Shown piece after piece: positions 50,503 through 58,471 of a DNA stretch of 64,000 nt. Within the stretch, counting starts at the first letter, position 1, and each line of letters opens with the position of its first letter. The DNA comes from Propionibacteriaceae bacterium (GTDB taxonomy: Bacteria; Actinomycetota; Actinomycetes; Propionibacteriales; Propionibacteriaceae): NCBI GenBank assembly GCA_030537675.1, contig JAUNVL010000002.1, positions 1-64,000 on the forward strand. The letters are read 5' to 3'. A program made the position numbers and the translations under genes. The notes beneath the pieces are model-generated. The model searched no databases and was not told the DNA's origin. It saw nothing but the letters and a program-made list of their open reading frames with translations.

Positions 50503-51717
50503 TCAACGGTCGCGATCGATGAACCTGCCGGGGTTGGAAACCACCGGGCCGAGTGCAGCGTAGGCAGCGCCGAGCGCGGTGCGTGTGGGGTCCTGTCCGA
50601 CGGTCGCAATGTCGATCTCCTCGTACGGTGACCACAACACCCGGACGGACAACTCGGTGCGCAGGTCCGGCAGCAGCCACGGGGAGAGCGTGCCCAGGTG
50701 GCCGCCCAGGACCACCTGCTCCAGGTCCAGGAGGTTCAGTGCAGCACCAAGTGCCCGGCCGAGGGCGCGGGCGGCTGCGGCGATCGTGTCCAGTGCTCGT
50801 GGGTCGGAATCGTTGAGGGCGCACTGCATGGCCTCGATCGATGATGTTGCGGAGCGCTCCAGGAGGCCGTGGAGGCCCGCCACCGTCTCCAGGCACCCGG
50901 TTGCGCCGCAACCACAGGGCAGACCCCCCTCCGACACCACGCACACGTGGCCGAGTTCGGAGGCCCAGCCGTGTCGGCCGGTCATCTGCTGCCCATCGAT
51001 CACGACGGAGGAACCGATGCCCACCTCGCCGGTGACATAGATGAAGGAGCCACGATCGCGCACGTGGAGGGGAGCATCGTGCAGCAGTGTGAGCGCAGAA
51101 CAGTCCACGTCGTTCGACACGCGAAAATCCCAGTCCCGACCATTGAGGAGTTCCTCCAGGTGGTGCGCCGGTTCGACGCCGTCCCATCCAAGGTTGGGCG
51201 CGCGGAGGACGACGGCACCTGCGCGGTCCACGAGTGCCGGTATCGCCAGATGGGCACCCACGATGCGAGCGCCATCGGGCAGACTCCCGAGCACTGCAAG
51301 CGCCTGCTCCTGCAGCACACCGAGGGCCGCCACGGGTCCGGCGCCGATGACGTCGATCTCGACCGCACGGGTGGCGAGCACCGCCCCACTCAGGTCCACC
51401 ACCATCGCCGCGATCCGGTCTGCATTGACCTCCATCCCCAACGACGCGAGTCCGTGTGCGGCGGCGGCCAGCGGCACGCCGGGACGCCCCCGGGGACCGG
51501 AGACCGGGAGACCCTCGGCAAGAAACCGGCCAGCCACGAGTTCGTCGACGAGCCTGGAGACGGTGGAGCGGGTCATCCCCAGCTGCGACGCGACGTCCGC
51601 GCGCGACACGGGGCGCGATGAACCCAGAACCGCTCTCAGGACCAACGCGAGATTGGAGATGCGCACCGATGAGGGTGTGCTCCCAACGCTCGTGCGTGCT
51701 GTGGTCGAGGTGTCCAT
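50503..51717 (-). CDS. xylR: ROK-family xylose repressor (XylR-like)
   Basis: A 404-residue repressor. An N-terminal winged HTH (~30-85, GSSRPVSRADVASQLGMTRSTVSRLVDELV) is joined to a ROK sugar-sensing domain, with the zinc motif ELGHVCVVSEGGLPCGCGATGCLE (His and three Cys) and ATP/sugar-fold segments (VDLSGAVLATRAVEID; GEVGIGSSVVIDG). It is divergent from xylA, so it almost surely represses xylAB until xylose binds. AAGGA eight bases before ATG 51717 decides this start; ATG 51735 is six codons upstream. Confidence 0.9.
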   Translation of the reverse strand: MDTSTTARTSVGSTPSSVRISNLALVLRAVLGSSRPVSRADVASQLGMTRSTVSRLVDELVAGRFLAEGLPVSGPRGRPGVPLAAAAHGLASLGMEVNADRIAAMVVDLSGAVLATRAVEIDVIGAGPVAALGVLQEQALAVLGSLPDGARIVGAHLAIPALVDRAGAVVLRAPNLGWDGVEPAHHLEELLNGRDWDFRVSNDVDCSALTLLHDAPLHVRDRGSFIYVTGEVGIGSSVVIDGQQMTGRHGWASELGHVCVVSEGGLPCGCGATGCLETVAGLHGLLERSATSSIEAMQCALNDSDPRALDTIAAAARALGRALGAALNLLDLEQVVLGGHLGTLSPWLLPDLRTELSVRVLWSPYEEIDIATVGQDPTRTALGAAYAALGPVVSNPGRFIDRDR

Positions 51718-51784
51718 GTTCGAGTCCTTCGTCATGTGCGCCTGCGCGGCACTCGGCCCATTGTGACGCAGGGACGCCAAGGGG

Positions 51785-51831
51785 TTGCACGGCCCATTGA
51801 ATTAGTTTAGGTTAAAGACGAAATCGTGCAA
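51785..51831 (+). promoter_or_regulatory. xylR-xylA intergenic control region
   Basis: Inverted repeats TTGCACG (51785-51791) and CGTGCAA (51825-51831), with AT-rich TTAGTTTAGGTTAAAGA between them, a partial match to the TTAGTTT...AAACTAA style of XylR boxes. The xylA and xylR promoters must lie in this short region, so repressor binding could affect both. Confidence 0.55.
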
Positions 51832-51866
51832 CGACGCAGGATCCACGGCACACACGGAGGCCTCAC

Positions 51867-53051
51867 ATGCTCACCCCCACCCCAGCGGACAAGTTCTCCT
51901 TCGGTCTCTGGACCGTGGGCTGGTCCGCCCGCGACCAGTTCGGCAAGGCCTCCCGTCCCGATCTCGACCCCTTCGACAGCATCAGGAAGCTCAGCGACCT
52001 CGGCGCGTGGGGCTTCACTTTCCACGACAACGACGTGATCCCCTTCGACGCCAGCGAGGCGGAGCGCGAACGGCTCGTCGCGGAACTGGAATCCACCATC
52101 GCCGAGACCGGCATCACCTGCGAGATGGTCACCACGGACACCTTCGCGGAACCGATCTTCAAGGACGGCGCGTTCACCTCCAACGATCGGGACGTTCGCC
52201 GCTACGCACTGCGCAAGATCCTGCGCAACGTCGATCTGGCCGGACGGTTGGGCGCCAGCACATTCGTGATGTGGGGTGGCCGTGAAGGTTCTGAGTACGA
52301 CTCCAGCAAGGATCTTTTCGCCTCCTTCGAGCGCTACGCCGAGGGCATCGACACCGTCGCCGGGTACATCAAGTCCCAGGGCTACGACATGCGCATCGGC
52401 CTCGAGCCCAAGCCCAACGAGCCGCGCGGCAACATCTTCCTGCCCACGGTGGGGCATGCCCTGGCATTCATCGAACGGCTGGAGAACGGCGACATCGTCG
52501 GCGTGAACCCCGAAACCGGGCACGAGCAGATGGCCACGCTCAACTACACGCACGGCCTCGCCCAGGCGCTGTGGGCGGGCAAGCTCTTCCACATCGACCT
52601 CAACGGCCAGCACGGCCCCATGTACGACCAGGACCTCGTCTTCGGTCACGGTGACCTCATCAGCGCCTTCTTCACCGTCGACCTGCTGGAGAACGGCTTC
52701 CCGTCCCGCCCGGGCGCCTACGAAGGGGCCCGGCACTTCGACTACAAGCCTTCCCGCACCGAACACCTCACCGGGGTCTGGGACTCAGCATCCGCCAACA
52801 TGAGCACCTACCTCCTCCTGAAGGAACGCGCCCTGGCTTTCCGTGCCGACCCCGAGGTGCAAGCGGCACTCGAGGAGGCCGGTGTCACCTCGATGGCGGA
52901 ACCCACGCTCGCCGATGGTGAGAGCGCGGCGGACCTCCTTGCGGACGACTCCGTGGCGGAGATGGACGTGGAGGGGCTCGGCGAGCGCGACTACCGCTTC
53001 GTGCGCCTCCACCAACTGGCCATCGAGCACCTCATGGGTGCCCGGGGCTGA
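51867..53051 (+). CDS. xylA: Xylose isomerase
   Basis: A 394-residue class I (Streptomyces/Actinoplanes-type) xylose isomerase converting D-xylose to D-xylulose. Signatures: [23 protein letters not shown] (catalytic His and Asp), [16 protein letters not shown], the metal-binding [15 protein letters not shown] (Glu) and INxETGHEQM-type block [35 protein letters not shown] (metal-binding Asp residues) and FDYKPSRTE. Length and motif order match the family throughout. ATG follows GGAGG by seven bases. xylB begins eleven bases downstream. Confidence 0.98.
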   Translation: MLTPTPADKFSFGLWTVGWSARDQFGKASRPDLDPFDSIRKLSDLGAWGFTFHDNDVIPFDASEAERERLVAELESTIAETGITCEMVTTDTFAEPIFKDGAFTSNDRDVRRYALRKILRNVDLAGRLGASTFVMWGGREGSEYDSSKDLFASFERYAEGIDTVAGYIKSQGYDMRIGLEPKPNEPRGNIFLPTVGHALAFIERLENGDIVGVNPETGHEQMATLNYTHGLAQALWAGKLFHIDLNGQHGPMYDQDLVFGHGDLISAFFTVDLLENGFPSRPGAYEGARHFDYKPSRTEHLTGVWDSASANMSTYLLLKERALAFRADPEVQAALEEAGVTSMAEPTLADGESAADLLADDSVAEMDVEGLGERDYRFVRLHQLAIEHLMGARG

Positions 53052-53062
53052 CGGGCGAGGGC

Positions 53063-54445
53063 ATGGCACTCGTCCTGGGAATTGATTCATCGACGCAGTC
53101 CACCAAGGCTCTCCTCGTGGACGACGAGACGGGGCGGGTCGTGGAATCCGGCCGCGCGCCGCATCCGGAGGGCACCGAGGTGGACCCCCGGGCATGGCTG
53201 CGTGCCGTGGATGACGCGGCCGGCACCCTCCTGGAGAGGGCCGAGGCTGTGGCGGTGGGTGGGCAGCAGCACGGCATGGTCGCGCTCGATGAGCACGGCC
53301 AGCCCGTGAGGGACGCCCTGCTCTGGAACGACACCCGCTCGGCTGACCAGGCCGCCGCGCTCGTCGCGGAGATGGGTGGTCCCCATGCCTGCGTCGAGGA
53401 GATCGGCTACGTCCTGGTGGCCTCCATGACGTCGACGAAGCTGCGATGGATGGCCGAGCATGAACCGGAGAACGCCACCAGGACGGCGTCGGTGTTGCTG
53501 CCACACGATTTCGTGTCGCGGCACCTGGGTGGCGAGGTCGCCCCGTTCACTGACCGGGGCGACGCGTCCGGAACCGGGTACTACTCCACCCGTACCGAGT
53601 CCTGGAACCACGACCTCGTCAGCCTTGCGCTCGGACACGACGTGATGCTGCCATCCGTGGCAGCGTCACCCCACCAGATCATGGGACACACGCCGGGCGG
53701 CGCGGCGCTGGCACCCGGCACCGGCGACAACATGGCCGCGGCGCTGGGCCTGTCACTGCGGCCGGGTGACGTGTCGGTCTCGATCGGCACCAGCGGCGTG
53801 GCAGCCATGGTCGGTGATCTTCGGCCCGCGGATCCTTCGGGGACGGTGACGGGCTTTGCCGATGCCACCGGACGGTTCCTGCCCATGGCCACCACCCTGA
53901 ATGCGGCGCGAATCCTGGACTTCGGCTGCCGGTTGCTCGGCGTCGACCATGACGGACTGTCCACACTGGCACTGGCCAGCCGCCCCGGGGCTGGAGGGGT
54001 CGTCCTGCTGCCCTACTTCGACGGTGAACGCACGCCCAACAGACCTGGCGCCAGCGGCGTCTTCGCAGGCATGACGTCGGCCACGGATCGGCATGACATC
54101 GCACGGGCATGCGTCGAGGGGCTACTGGCGTCGCTGGCGGACGCCGTCGCGGCCGTGGAGAAAGTCGCAGGACGAGAAGCCGGCCGGATCCTGCTGATCG
54201 GCGGCGGTGCCAGGTCCGATGCCGTCAGGCGGCTGGCGCCGACGGTGTTCGGCCGACCCGTCGTCGTCCCACCCCCTGGCGAGTACGTGGCGCTGGGGGC
54301 GGCGAGGCAGGCGGCGTGGGCCCTGTCCGGGGCTGCGGAACCGCCGGTGTGGCAGATGGGTGAGGCCTCCGAGTACGACGCCGCACCAGAGCCGGAGGTC
54401 ATGGCGCGCTACCTGTCGCTGAAGGAGCGAACCGCCGCCTGGTGA
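53063..54445 (+). CDS. xylB: Xylulokinase
   Basis: A 460-residue FGGY-family sugar kinase that phosphorylates D-xylulose to xylulose 5-phosphate for the pentose phosphate pathway. The N-terminal ATPase fold starts LGIDSSTQSTKALLVDDETG, VGGQQHGMVALDEHGQPVRDALLWNDTRS holds the catalytic Asp (W-N-D), and the C-terminal domain has SIGTSGVAAM, YFDGERTPNRP and LLIGGGARSDAVRRLAPTVFGRPV. ATG 53063, 11 bases after xylA, gives one operon under XylR. Nothing unusual. Confidence 0.96.
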   Translation: MALVLGIDSSTQSTKALLVDDETGRVVESGRAPHPEGTEVDPRAWLRAVDDAAGTLLERAEAVAVGGQQHGMVALDEHGQPVRDALLWNDTRSADQAAALVAEMGGPHACVEEIGYVLVASMTSTKLRWMAEHEPENATRTASVLLPHDFVSRHLGGEVAPFTDRGDASGTGYYSTRTESWNHDLVSLALGHDVMLPSVAASPHQIMGHTPGGAALAPGTGDNMAAALGLSLRPGDVSVSIGTSGVAAMVGDLRPADPSGTVTGFADATGRFLPMATTLNAARILDFGCRLLGVDHDGLSTLALASRPGAGGVVLLPYFDGERTPNRPGASGVFAGMTSATDRHDIARACVEGLLASLADAVAAVEKVAGREAGRILLIGGGARSDAVRRLAPTVFGRPVVVPPPGEYVALGAARQAAWALSGAAEPPVWQMGEASEYDAAPEPEVMARYLSLKERTAAW

Positions 54446-54493
54446 CGCAGTCGCCCGCCCTGTGGACAGGTGGCCGGGTGCCATGGAGTTCCG

Positions 54494-54499
54494 TAGGGT
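54494..54499 (+). promoter_or_regulatory. Leaderless -10 element for phosphatase gene
   Basis: TAGGGT seven bases before ATG 54507. Confidence 0.5.
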
Positions 54500-54506
54500 G
54501 GGACGC

Positions 54507-54962
54507 ATGGCATCTCTGGTTTTCGTTTGTTGGGGCAATATCTGTCGCTCGCCGATCGGCGAACGCGTCGCCATGGGCATGGCGTCGCAACGTGGTCTGG
54601 ACCTCGAGGTCTCGAGCTTCGGGCTCTCCGGAGAGAACGAGGGCATGCCCATCGACGATCGAGCGGTCGCGGTGCTTCGGGGCAGTGGGTACGACACGGA
54701 AGGCCACGGGGCCCGACAAATTGGCCGCGAGGACATCGAAGCGGCAGACCTGGTGATCGCGGTGGAGCCCTACCAGGTGGAGAAACTCCGCAGGATGGTT
54801 CCGGGGGCCGAGAACATCAAACTGCTCAACGACTACAACCCCGATCTCGGACCGGGCACTCCGCTCATCGACCCGTGGTACGGCGACGCCGAGGGGTTCA
54901 ACGACACGCTCGCGGACGTGGAGGCGGCCATGCCCGCCATCCTGGACGAGTTCGTTTCCTGA
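54507..54962 (+). CDS. Low-molecular-weight protein tyrosine phosphatase
   Basis: A 151-residue LMW-PTP. The P-loop is VCWGNICRSP with nucleophile Cys8 and Arg14 (C-x5-R), and the general acid Asp is in the IDPWYGD segment near residue 124. It removes phosphate from phosphotyrosine, or from arginine or low-molecular-weight substrates, in the cytosol. No tyrosine kinase or capsule gene is adjacent. The leaderless promoter spacing sets the start; the longer upstream frame is not supported. Confidence 0.93.
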   Translation: MASLVFVCWGNICRSPIGERVAMGMASQRGLDLEVSSFGLSGENEGMPIDDRAVAVLRGSGYDTEGHGARQIGREDIEAADLVIAVEPYQVEKLRRMVPGAENIKLLNDYNPDLGPGTPLIDPWYGDAEGFNDTLADVEAAMPAILDEFVS

Positions 54963-55000
54963 CCTTGGCCCAACCACCGGTATGAACCGCGCGCAGCCGC

Positions 55001-55006
55001 TAGGTT
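55001..55006 (+). promoter_or_regulatory. Leaderless -10 element for serine hydrolase gene
   Basis: TAGGTT six bases before ATG 55013; same sequence and spacing as for the membrane gene at 37580. Confidence 0.55.
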
Positions 55007-55012
55007 CGGCGC

Positions 55013-56335
55013 ATGCGTCGCTGGGTGAAGAGGATCGTGCTGGGGGCACTGGCACTACTGCTCGTGGTGGGGGTGGCGGGCTACATCTACGCGCGACCGC
55101 TGCTGCTGACGGGTACCGGTTATGCCTCGCACAGCGCCTGCGCCATGCATGCGTTCGCTGATGCTGGCCCGGACCTGCCCCCGAACCCGCTTGTGCCCTA
55201 CCTCCGCACGACTGCGGGTCAGGAGGGGGCAAGCTCCACCGTCCTTGGGCTGCTGGCGAAGCAGCGCTCCTGGTTCACGCCGGGATTCGGCTGCACGTTG
55301 GCCAGGACGGCTCCGGAATTCGGTCAACCGGCTCCTGTCGCGCCGAATGCACTGACCAGCACCCCTGCACCCACCATGGAGCCTGAGGTGGCCGAGGCCC
55401 TCGCGAGGGCATTTGGTGACGACCTTGACGCTGACGGACGACGACGCCTCGGGACCCGTGGCGTCGTCGTCCTGCACGCGGGCGAACTGGTGGGGGAACG
55501 CTACGCCGAAGGGTTCTCGGCGGCGACGCCCCAACTGGGATGGTCGATGGCCAAGAGCGTCACCAACCTGCTCACGGGACGCCTCGTGAAACAGAGCCTC
55601 GTCGACGTCGACACAACGGGCCTGCGCAAGGAATGGACCGATGAACGGGCCTCGATCAGCATTGACGACCTGATGCGCATGACCAGTGGCCTCACCTGGG
55701 ACGAAACCTACGATCTCGGTACCCCCATCACGCGCATGCTGTACCTCGAGCCGGACATGGCCGGCTACGTCGCCGGACTCGAACTGGCGCATCCGGTGGG
55801 GGAGTACCAGCAGTACTCCAGCGGGAGCACCACGCTGCTGTGCCAGGTGCTCGCGGATCGTTCACGCTACGGCGAGGATCTGCCGCGCCGGGAACTCTTC
55901 GCACCGCTCGGCCTCAGCTCAGCGGTGTGGGAGCCCGACGCCGTCGGCACCCCGGTCTGCAGCTCCTATCTGTGGGCGACACCGCGTGACTGGGCCTCGA
56001 TCGGTCAGTTCGCCCTGCAGGACGGCGTGTGGGAGGGGGAGCGGCACCTTCCCGAGGGGTGGATGAGCACCTCGACGCAGGTGAAACCTGTGGCAGAGAC
56101 CGACGAGGTGGGCTACGCCGCGGGGTGGCGCGTGAACCGGCTGGCTGACGGCACCATCTCCGAGCCGGAGCTCCCTGATGATGCCTACTGGGCGGTGGGT
56201 CATGACGGCCAACGAATGTACGTGGTGCCCTCTGCTGACCTGGTGGTGGTGCGGCTCGGCTTCAGTCCGGGTGTGCCGGGGGGCGAGTTGCGGACTGAGG
56301 CGCTCGTCGCAGACCTCGTCTCTGCTCTCGGCTGA
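55013..56335 (+). CDS. Membrane-anchored beta-lactamase-fold serine hydrolase
   Basis: A 440-residue protein with an N-terminal membrane anchor (residues 8-26) and a penicillin-binding/class C beta-lactamase-like domain: S-x-x-K in LGWSMAKSVTNLL (Ser178, Lys181), the Tyr element in QYSSGSTTLLCQVL, and the HDG triad part in AVGHDGQRMYVVPSADLVVVRLG near the C-terminus. These are hydrolases or esterases of the EstB/FmtA type; the substrate is unknown and no resistance role is implied. Leaderless start. CorA begins 35 bases downstream. Confidence 0.85.
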   Translation: MRRWVKRIVLGALALLLVVGVAGYIYARPLLLTGTGYASHSACAMHAFADAGPDLPPNPLVPYLRTTAGQEGASSTVLGLLAKQRSWFTPGFGCTLARTAPEFGQPAPVAPNALTSTPAPTMEPEVAEALARAFGDDLDADGRRRLGTRGVVVLHAGELVGERYAEGFSAATPQLGWSMAKSVTNLLTGRLVKQSLVDVDTTGLRKEWTDERASISIDDLMRMTSGLTWDETYDLGTPITRMLYLEPDMAGYVAGLELAHPVGEYQQYSSGSTTLLCQVLADRSRYGEDLPRRELFAPLGLSSAVWEPDAVGTPVCSSYLWATPRDWASIGQFALQDGVWEGERHLPEGWMSTSTQVKPVAETDEVGYAAGWRVNRLADGTISEPELPDDAYWAVGHDGQRMYVVPSADLVVVRLGFSPGVPGGELRTEALVADLVSALG

Positions 56336-56370
56336 GACATTGACCGTGCCCCGGATGGACACTGGTGGGC

Positions 56371-57351
56371 ATGAAGCACCAACGGCTCTATCTCGACGGT
56401 GTGCTCGCCGCCGCGGACACTCCCACAGCAGAACTCGTCAGCCAACTCGTCGACAGGGTTGGCGATGACGACACGTACGCCTGGATCGACCTGACCACTG
56501 ACTCCGTCGACGACCTCAGTGAATTGGCCGGGGTCCTGGACCTGCACGACCTCGCAGTGGAGGATGCCCTGGCCGCGCACGAGCGGCAGAAAGTCAGCAG
56601 ATTCGGGCAGCACACCCTGCTGCGAGTCACCAACGTCGCGTTGGACGAGTCAGGACGGGCGGTCCTGGCGCCCCTCACGGCCTTCATCACCGCCAACGCC
56701 GTGGTGACGGTCCGCCACCCCGGGTTCCCCGTCGCGCAGGTCGCGACACGGTTGGACGAGAACGCGCAGCTCGCGAGCTACGGTCCGCGCTTCATCATGT
56801 GGGCTGTCCTCGACGTTGTCGTGGACAACGTCATGGATGCCCTGGATGAGCTCAACGACCGTTCCGAGGACCTCAGCGAGATACTCTTCGACACCGCCTC
56901 GGAGCAGGTGCCGCTTCAACACTCCATCTTCAGGTTGCGGCGCGACACCGCCGAGGTGCGGCGCCTCTGTGTTCCGCTGCGCGAGATGACGTCGTCGCTG
57001 GCGCGTCGGGAGTCCGCCGTGGACACCTCCGGACCGCTGCAGCCCTACTTCGGTGACGTGCACGACCATGCCCTGCACGCCGCGGAAATGGCCGACTCCC
57101 TGCGCGACCACCTGTCCGGCATCCTCGAGACCAGCCTTGCGCTCCAGAGCAACCGCAAGGACGAGATCATGAAGAAGGTCACGTCCTGGGCTGCCATCAT
57201 CGCCGTGCCAACGCTCATCACCGGCTTCTATGGACAGAACCTCTCGATCGCAGGCATCGGCACGGTGTGGGGGGCGTGGCTCTCGCTGGGGCTGATGCTG
57301 GCGACATCGGCAGTCCTGTGGTGGCAGTTCAGGCGGCGGGACTGGCTCTGA
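56371..57351 (+). CDS. CorA-family divalent-metal transporter with variant YGQN motif
   Basis: A 326-residue protein: a large cytoplasmic domain (residues 1-265) with the long stalk helix (LDELNDRSEDLSEILF ... LRRDTAEVRRLCVPLREMTSSLARRES), then two C-terminal helices. The pore-motif position reads ITGFYGQNL instead of the canonical Y/F-G-M-N, Gln replacing Met. CorA channels move Mg2+ or Co2+; ZntB-type relatives also vary here, so substrate and direction are open. ATG 56371 is used; GTG 56365 is just two codons upstream. Confidence 0.87.
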   Translation: MKHQRLYLDGVLAAADTPTAELVSQLVDRVGDDDTYAWIDLTTDSVDDLSELAGVLDLHDLAVEDALAAHERQKVSRFGQHTLLRVTNVALDESGRAVLAPLTAFITANAVVTVRHPGFPVAQVATRLDENAQLASYGPRFIMWAVLDVVVDNVMDALDELNDRSEDLSEILFDTASEQVPLQHSIFRLRRDTAEVRRLCVPLREMTSSLARRESAVDTSGPLQPYFGDVHDHALHAAEMADSLRDHLSGILETSLALQSNRKDEIMKKVTSWAAIIAVPTLITGFYGQNLSIAGIGTVWGAWLSLGLMLATSAVLWWQFRRRDWL

Positions 57352-57405
57352 CCACCTCACCCCGCCGATATCGTGGTGTCCTTCACCGACGAAAGGGATG
57401 ACGAC

Positions 57406-58407
57406 GTGGTGGACCTCACCGGCCGCAGCCTGGCAAAGGAACTCGACTTCAGCGCCGACGAATGGATGCATCTTCTTGATCTGGCGGCCGAGTTGAAGCT
57501 CGAGCGCCGGAGCGGTCACGAGCGCCAACGCCTCCTGGGGAAAAATGTCGCCCTGCTGTTCGAGAAGACCTCCACGCGGACCCGGTGCGCGTTCGAGGTG
57601 GCCATGGCGGACCAGGGCGGGCGCACCACCTATCTGGACCCCGCCGGCTCGCAGATCGGTCACAAGGAGTCCGCAGCCGACACAGCTCGTGTGCTGGGCC
57701 GGTGGTACGACGGGATCGAGTTCCGCGGGGCCGCCCAGTCCACAGTCGAGACGCTTGCCGAGTACGCCGGCGTGCCCGTGTACAACGGTCTCACCGACGA
57801 CTGGCACCCCACGCAGATGCTCGCCGACCAGCTGACCATGCTGGAACATTCCGGCAAGCCGCTGTCCCAGATCAGGTGCGCGTTCGTGGGTGACGTCCGC
57901 AACAACGTCGGCAACTCCACGTTGATCTCCGCCGCAATGATGGGGGTGGACATCGCGATGGTGGCGCCCCCTGCGCAGCAGACCAGCCCCGAGGTGCTCG
58001 CACTCGCGCGGTCGATCGCCGCCGGGACCGGGGCCCGCATCACCATCACCGACGACGTCGCCGACGGGGTCCAGGGTGTTGATTTCATCTCCACCGACGT
58101 CTGGGTGTCACTCGGGGAGCCCAAGGAACTGTGGGCGGAGCGGATCGAGTTGCTGCGGCCCTACCAGGTGAACGCAGCGATGCTGGCGGCCTCGGGCAAC
58201 AGCGACGTGAAGTTCATGCACTGCCTGCCGGCGTTCCATGACCGCGCCACGGGTGTGGGCGAGGAACTGTTCCAGCTGACCGGCATGGAAGGCCTCGAAG
58301 TCACGCACGAGGTGTTCGAGTCGCCGGCCAGCATCGTGTTCGACCAGGCCGAGAACCGCATGCACACCATCAAGGCGCTGCTGGTGGCCACTCTGGCCGA
58401 GCTCTGA
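57406..58407 (+). CDS. argF: Ornithine carbamoyltransferase
   Basis: A 333-residue enzyme, standard OTC length, joining carbamoyl phosphate and ornithine to citrulline. Signatures: [23 protein letters not shown] (the S-T-R-T-R carbamoyl-phosphate site), [43 protein letters not shown] and [10 protein letters not shown] (the H-C-L-P ornithine/catalytic Cys loop). GTG 57406 is preferred because AAAGGGA lies upstream and the length then fits the family. It stands alone, with no arginine deiminase or other arg genes nearby, so a biosynthetic or catabolic role cannot be decided. Confidence 0.96.
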   Translation: MVDLTGRSLAKELDFSADEWMHLLDLAAELKLERRSGHERQRLLGKNVALLFEKTSTRTRCAFEVAMADQGGRTTYLDPAGSQIGHKESAADTARVLGRWYDGIEFRGAAQSTVETLAEYAGVPVYNGLTDDWHPTQMLADQLTMLEHSGKPLSQIRCAFVGDVRNNVGNSTLISAAMMGVDIAMVAPPAQQTSPEVLALARSIAAGTGARITITDDVADGVQGVDFISTDVWVSLGEPKELWAERIELLRPYQVNAAMLAASGNSDVKFMHCLPAFHDRATGVGEELFQLTGMEGLEVTHEVFESPASIVFDQAENRMHTIKALLVATLAEL

Positions 58408-58426
58408 GGGCTGCGCGAACACAGAA

Positions 58427-58452
58427 GAGGCCGGGCCAACCGGCCCGGCCTC
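58427..58452. terminator. Bidirectional terminator between argF and 5'-nucleotidase gene
   Basis: GAGGCCGGGCC (58427-58437) pairs with GGCCCGGCCTC (58442-58452), an 11-bp stem with loop AACC, in the 64-base convergent gap. Flanking ACAGAA and CTGTTGT give short A- and T-rich tails for both directions. Confidence 0.8.
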
Positions 58453-58471
58453 CCTGTTGTACGGCGTGGTG

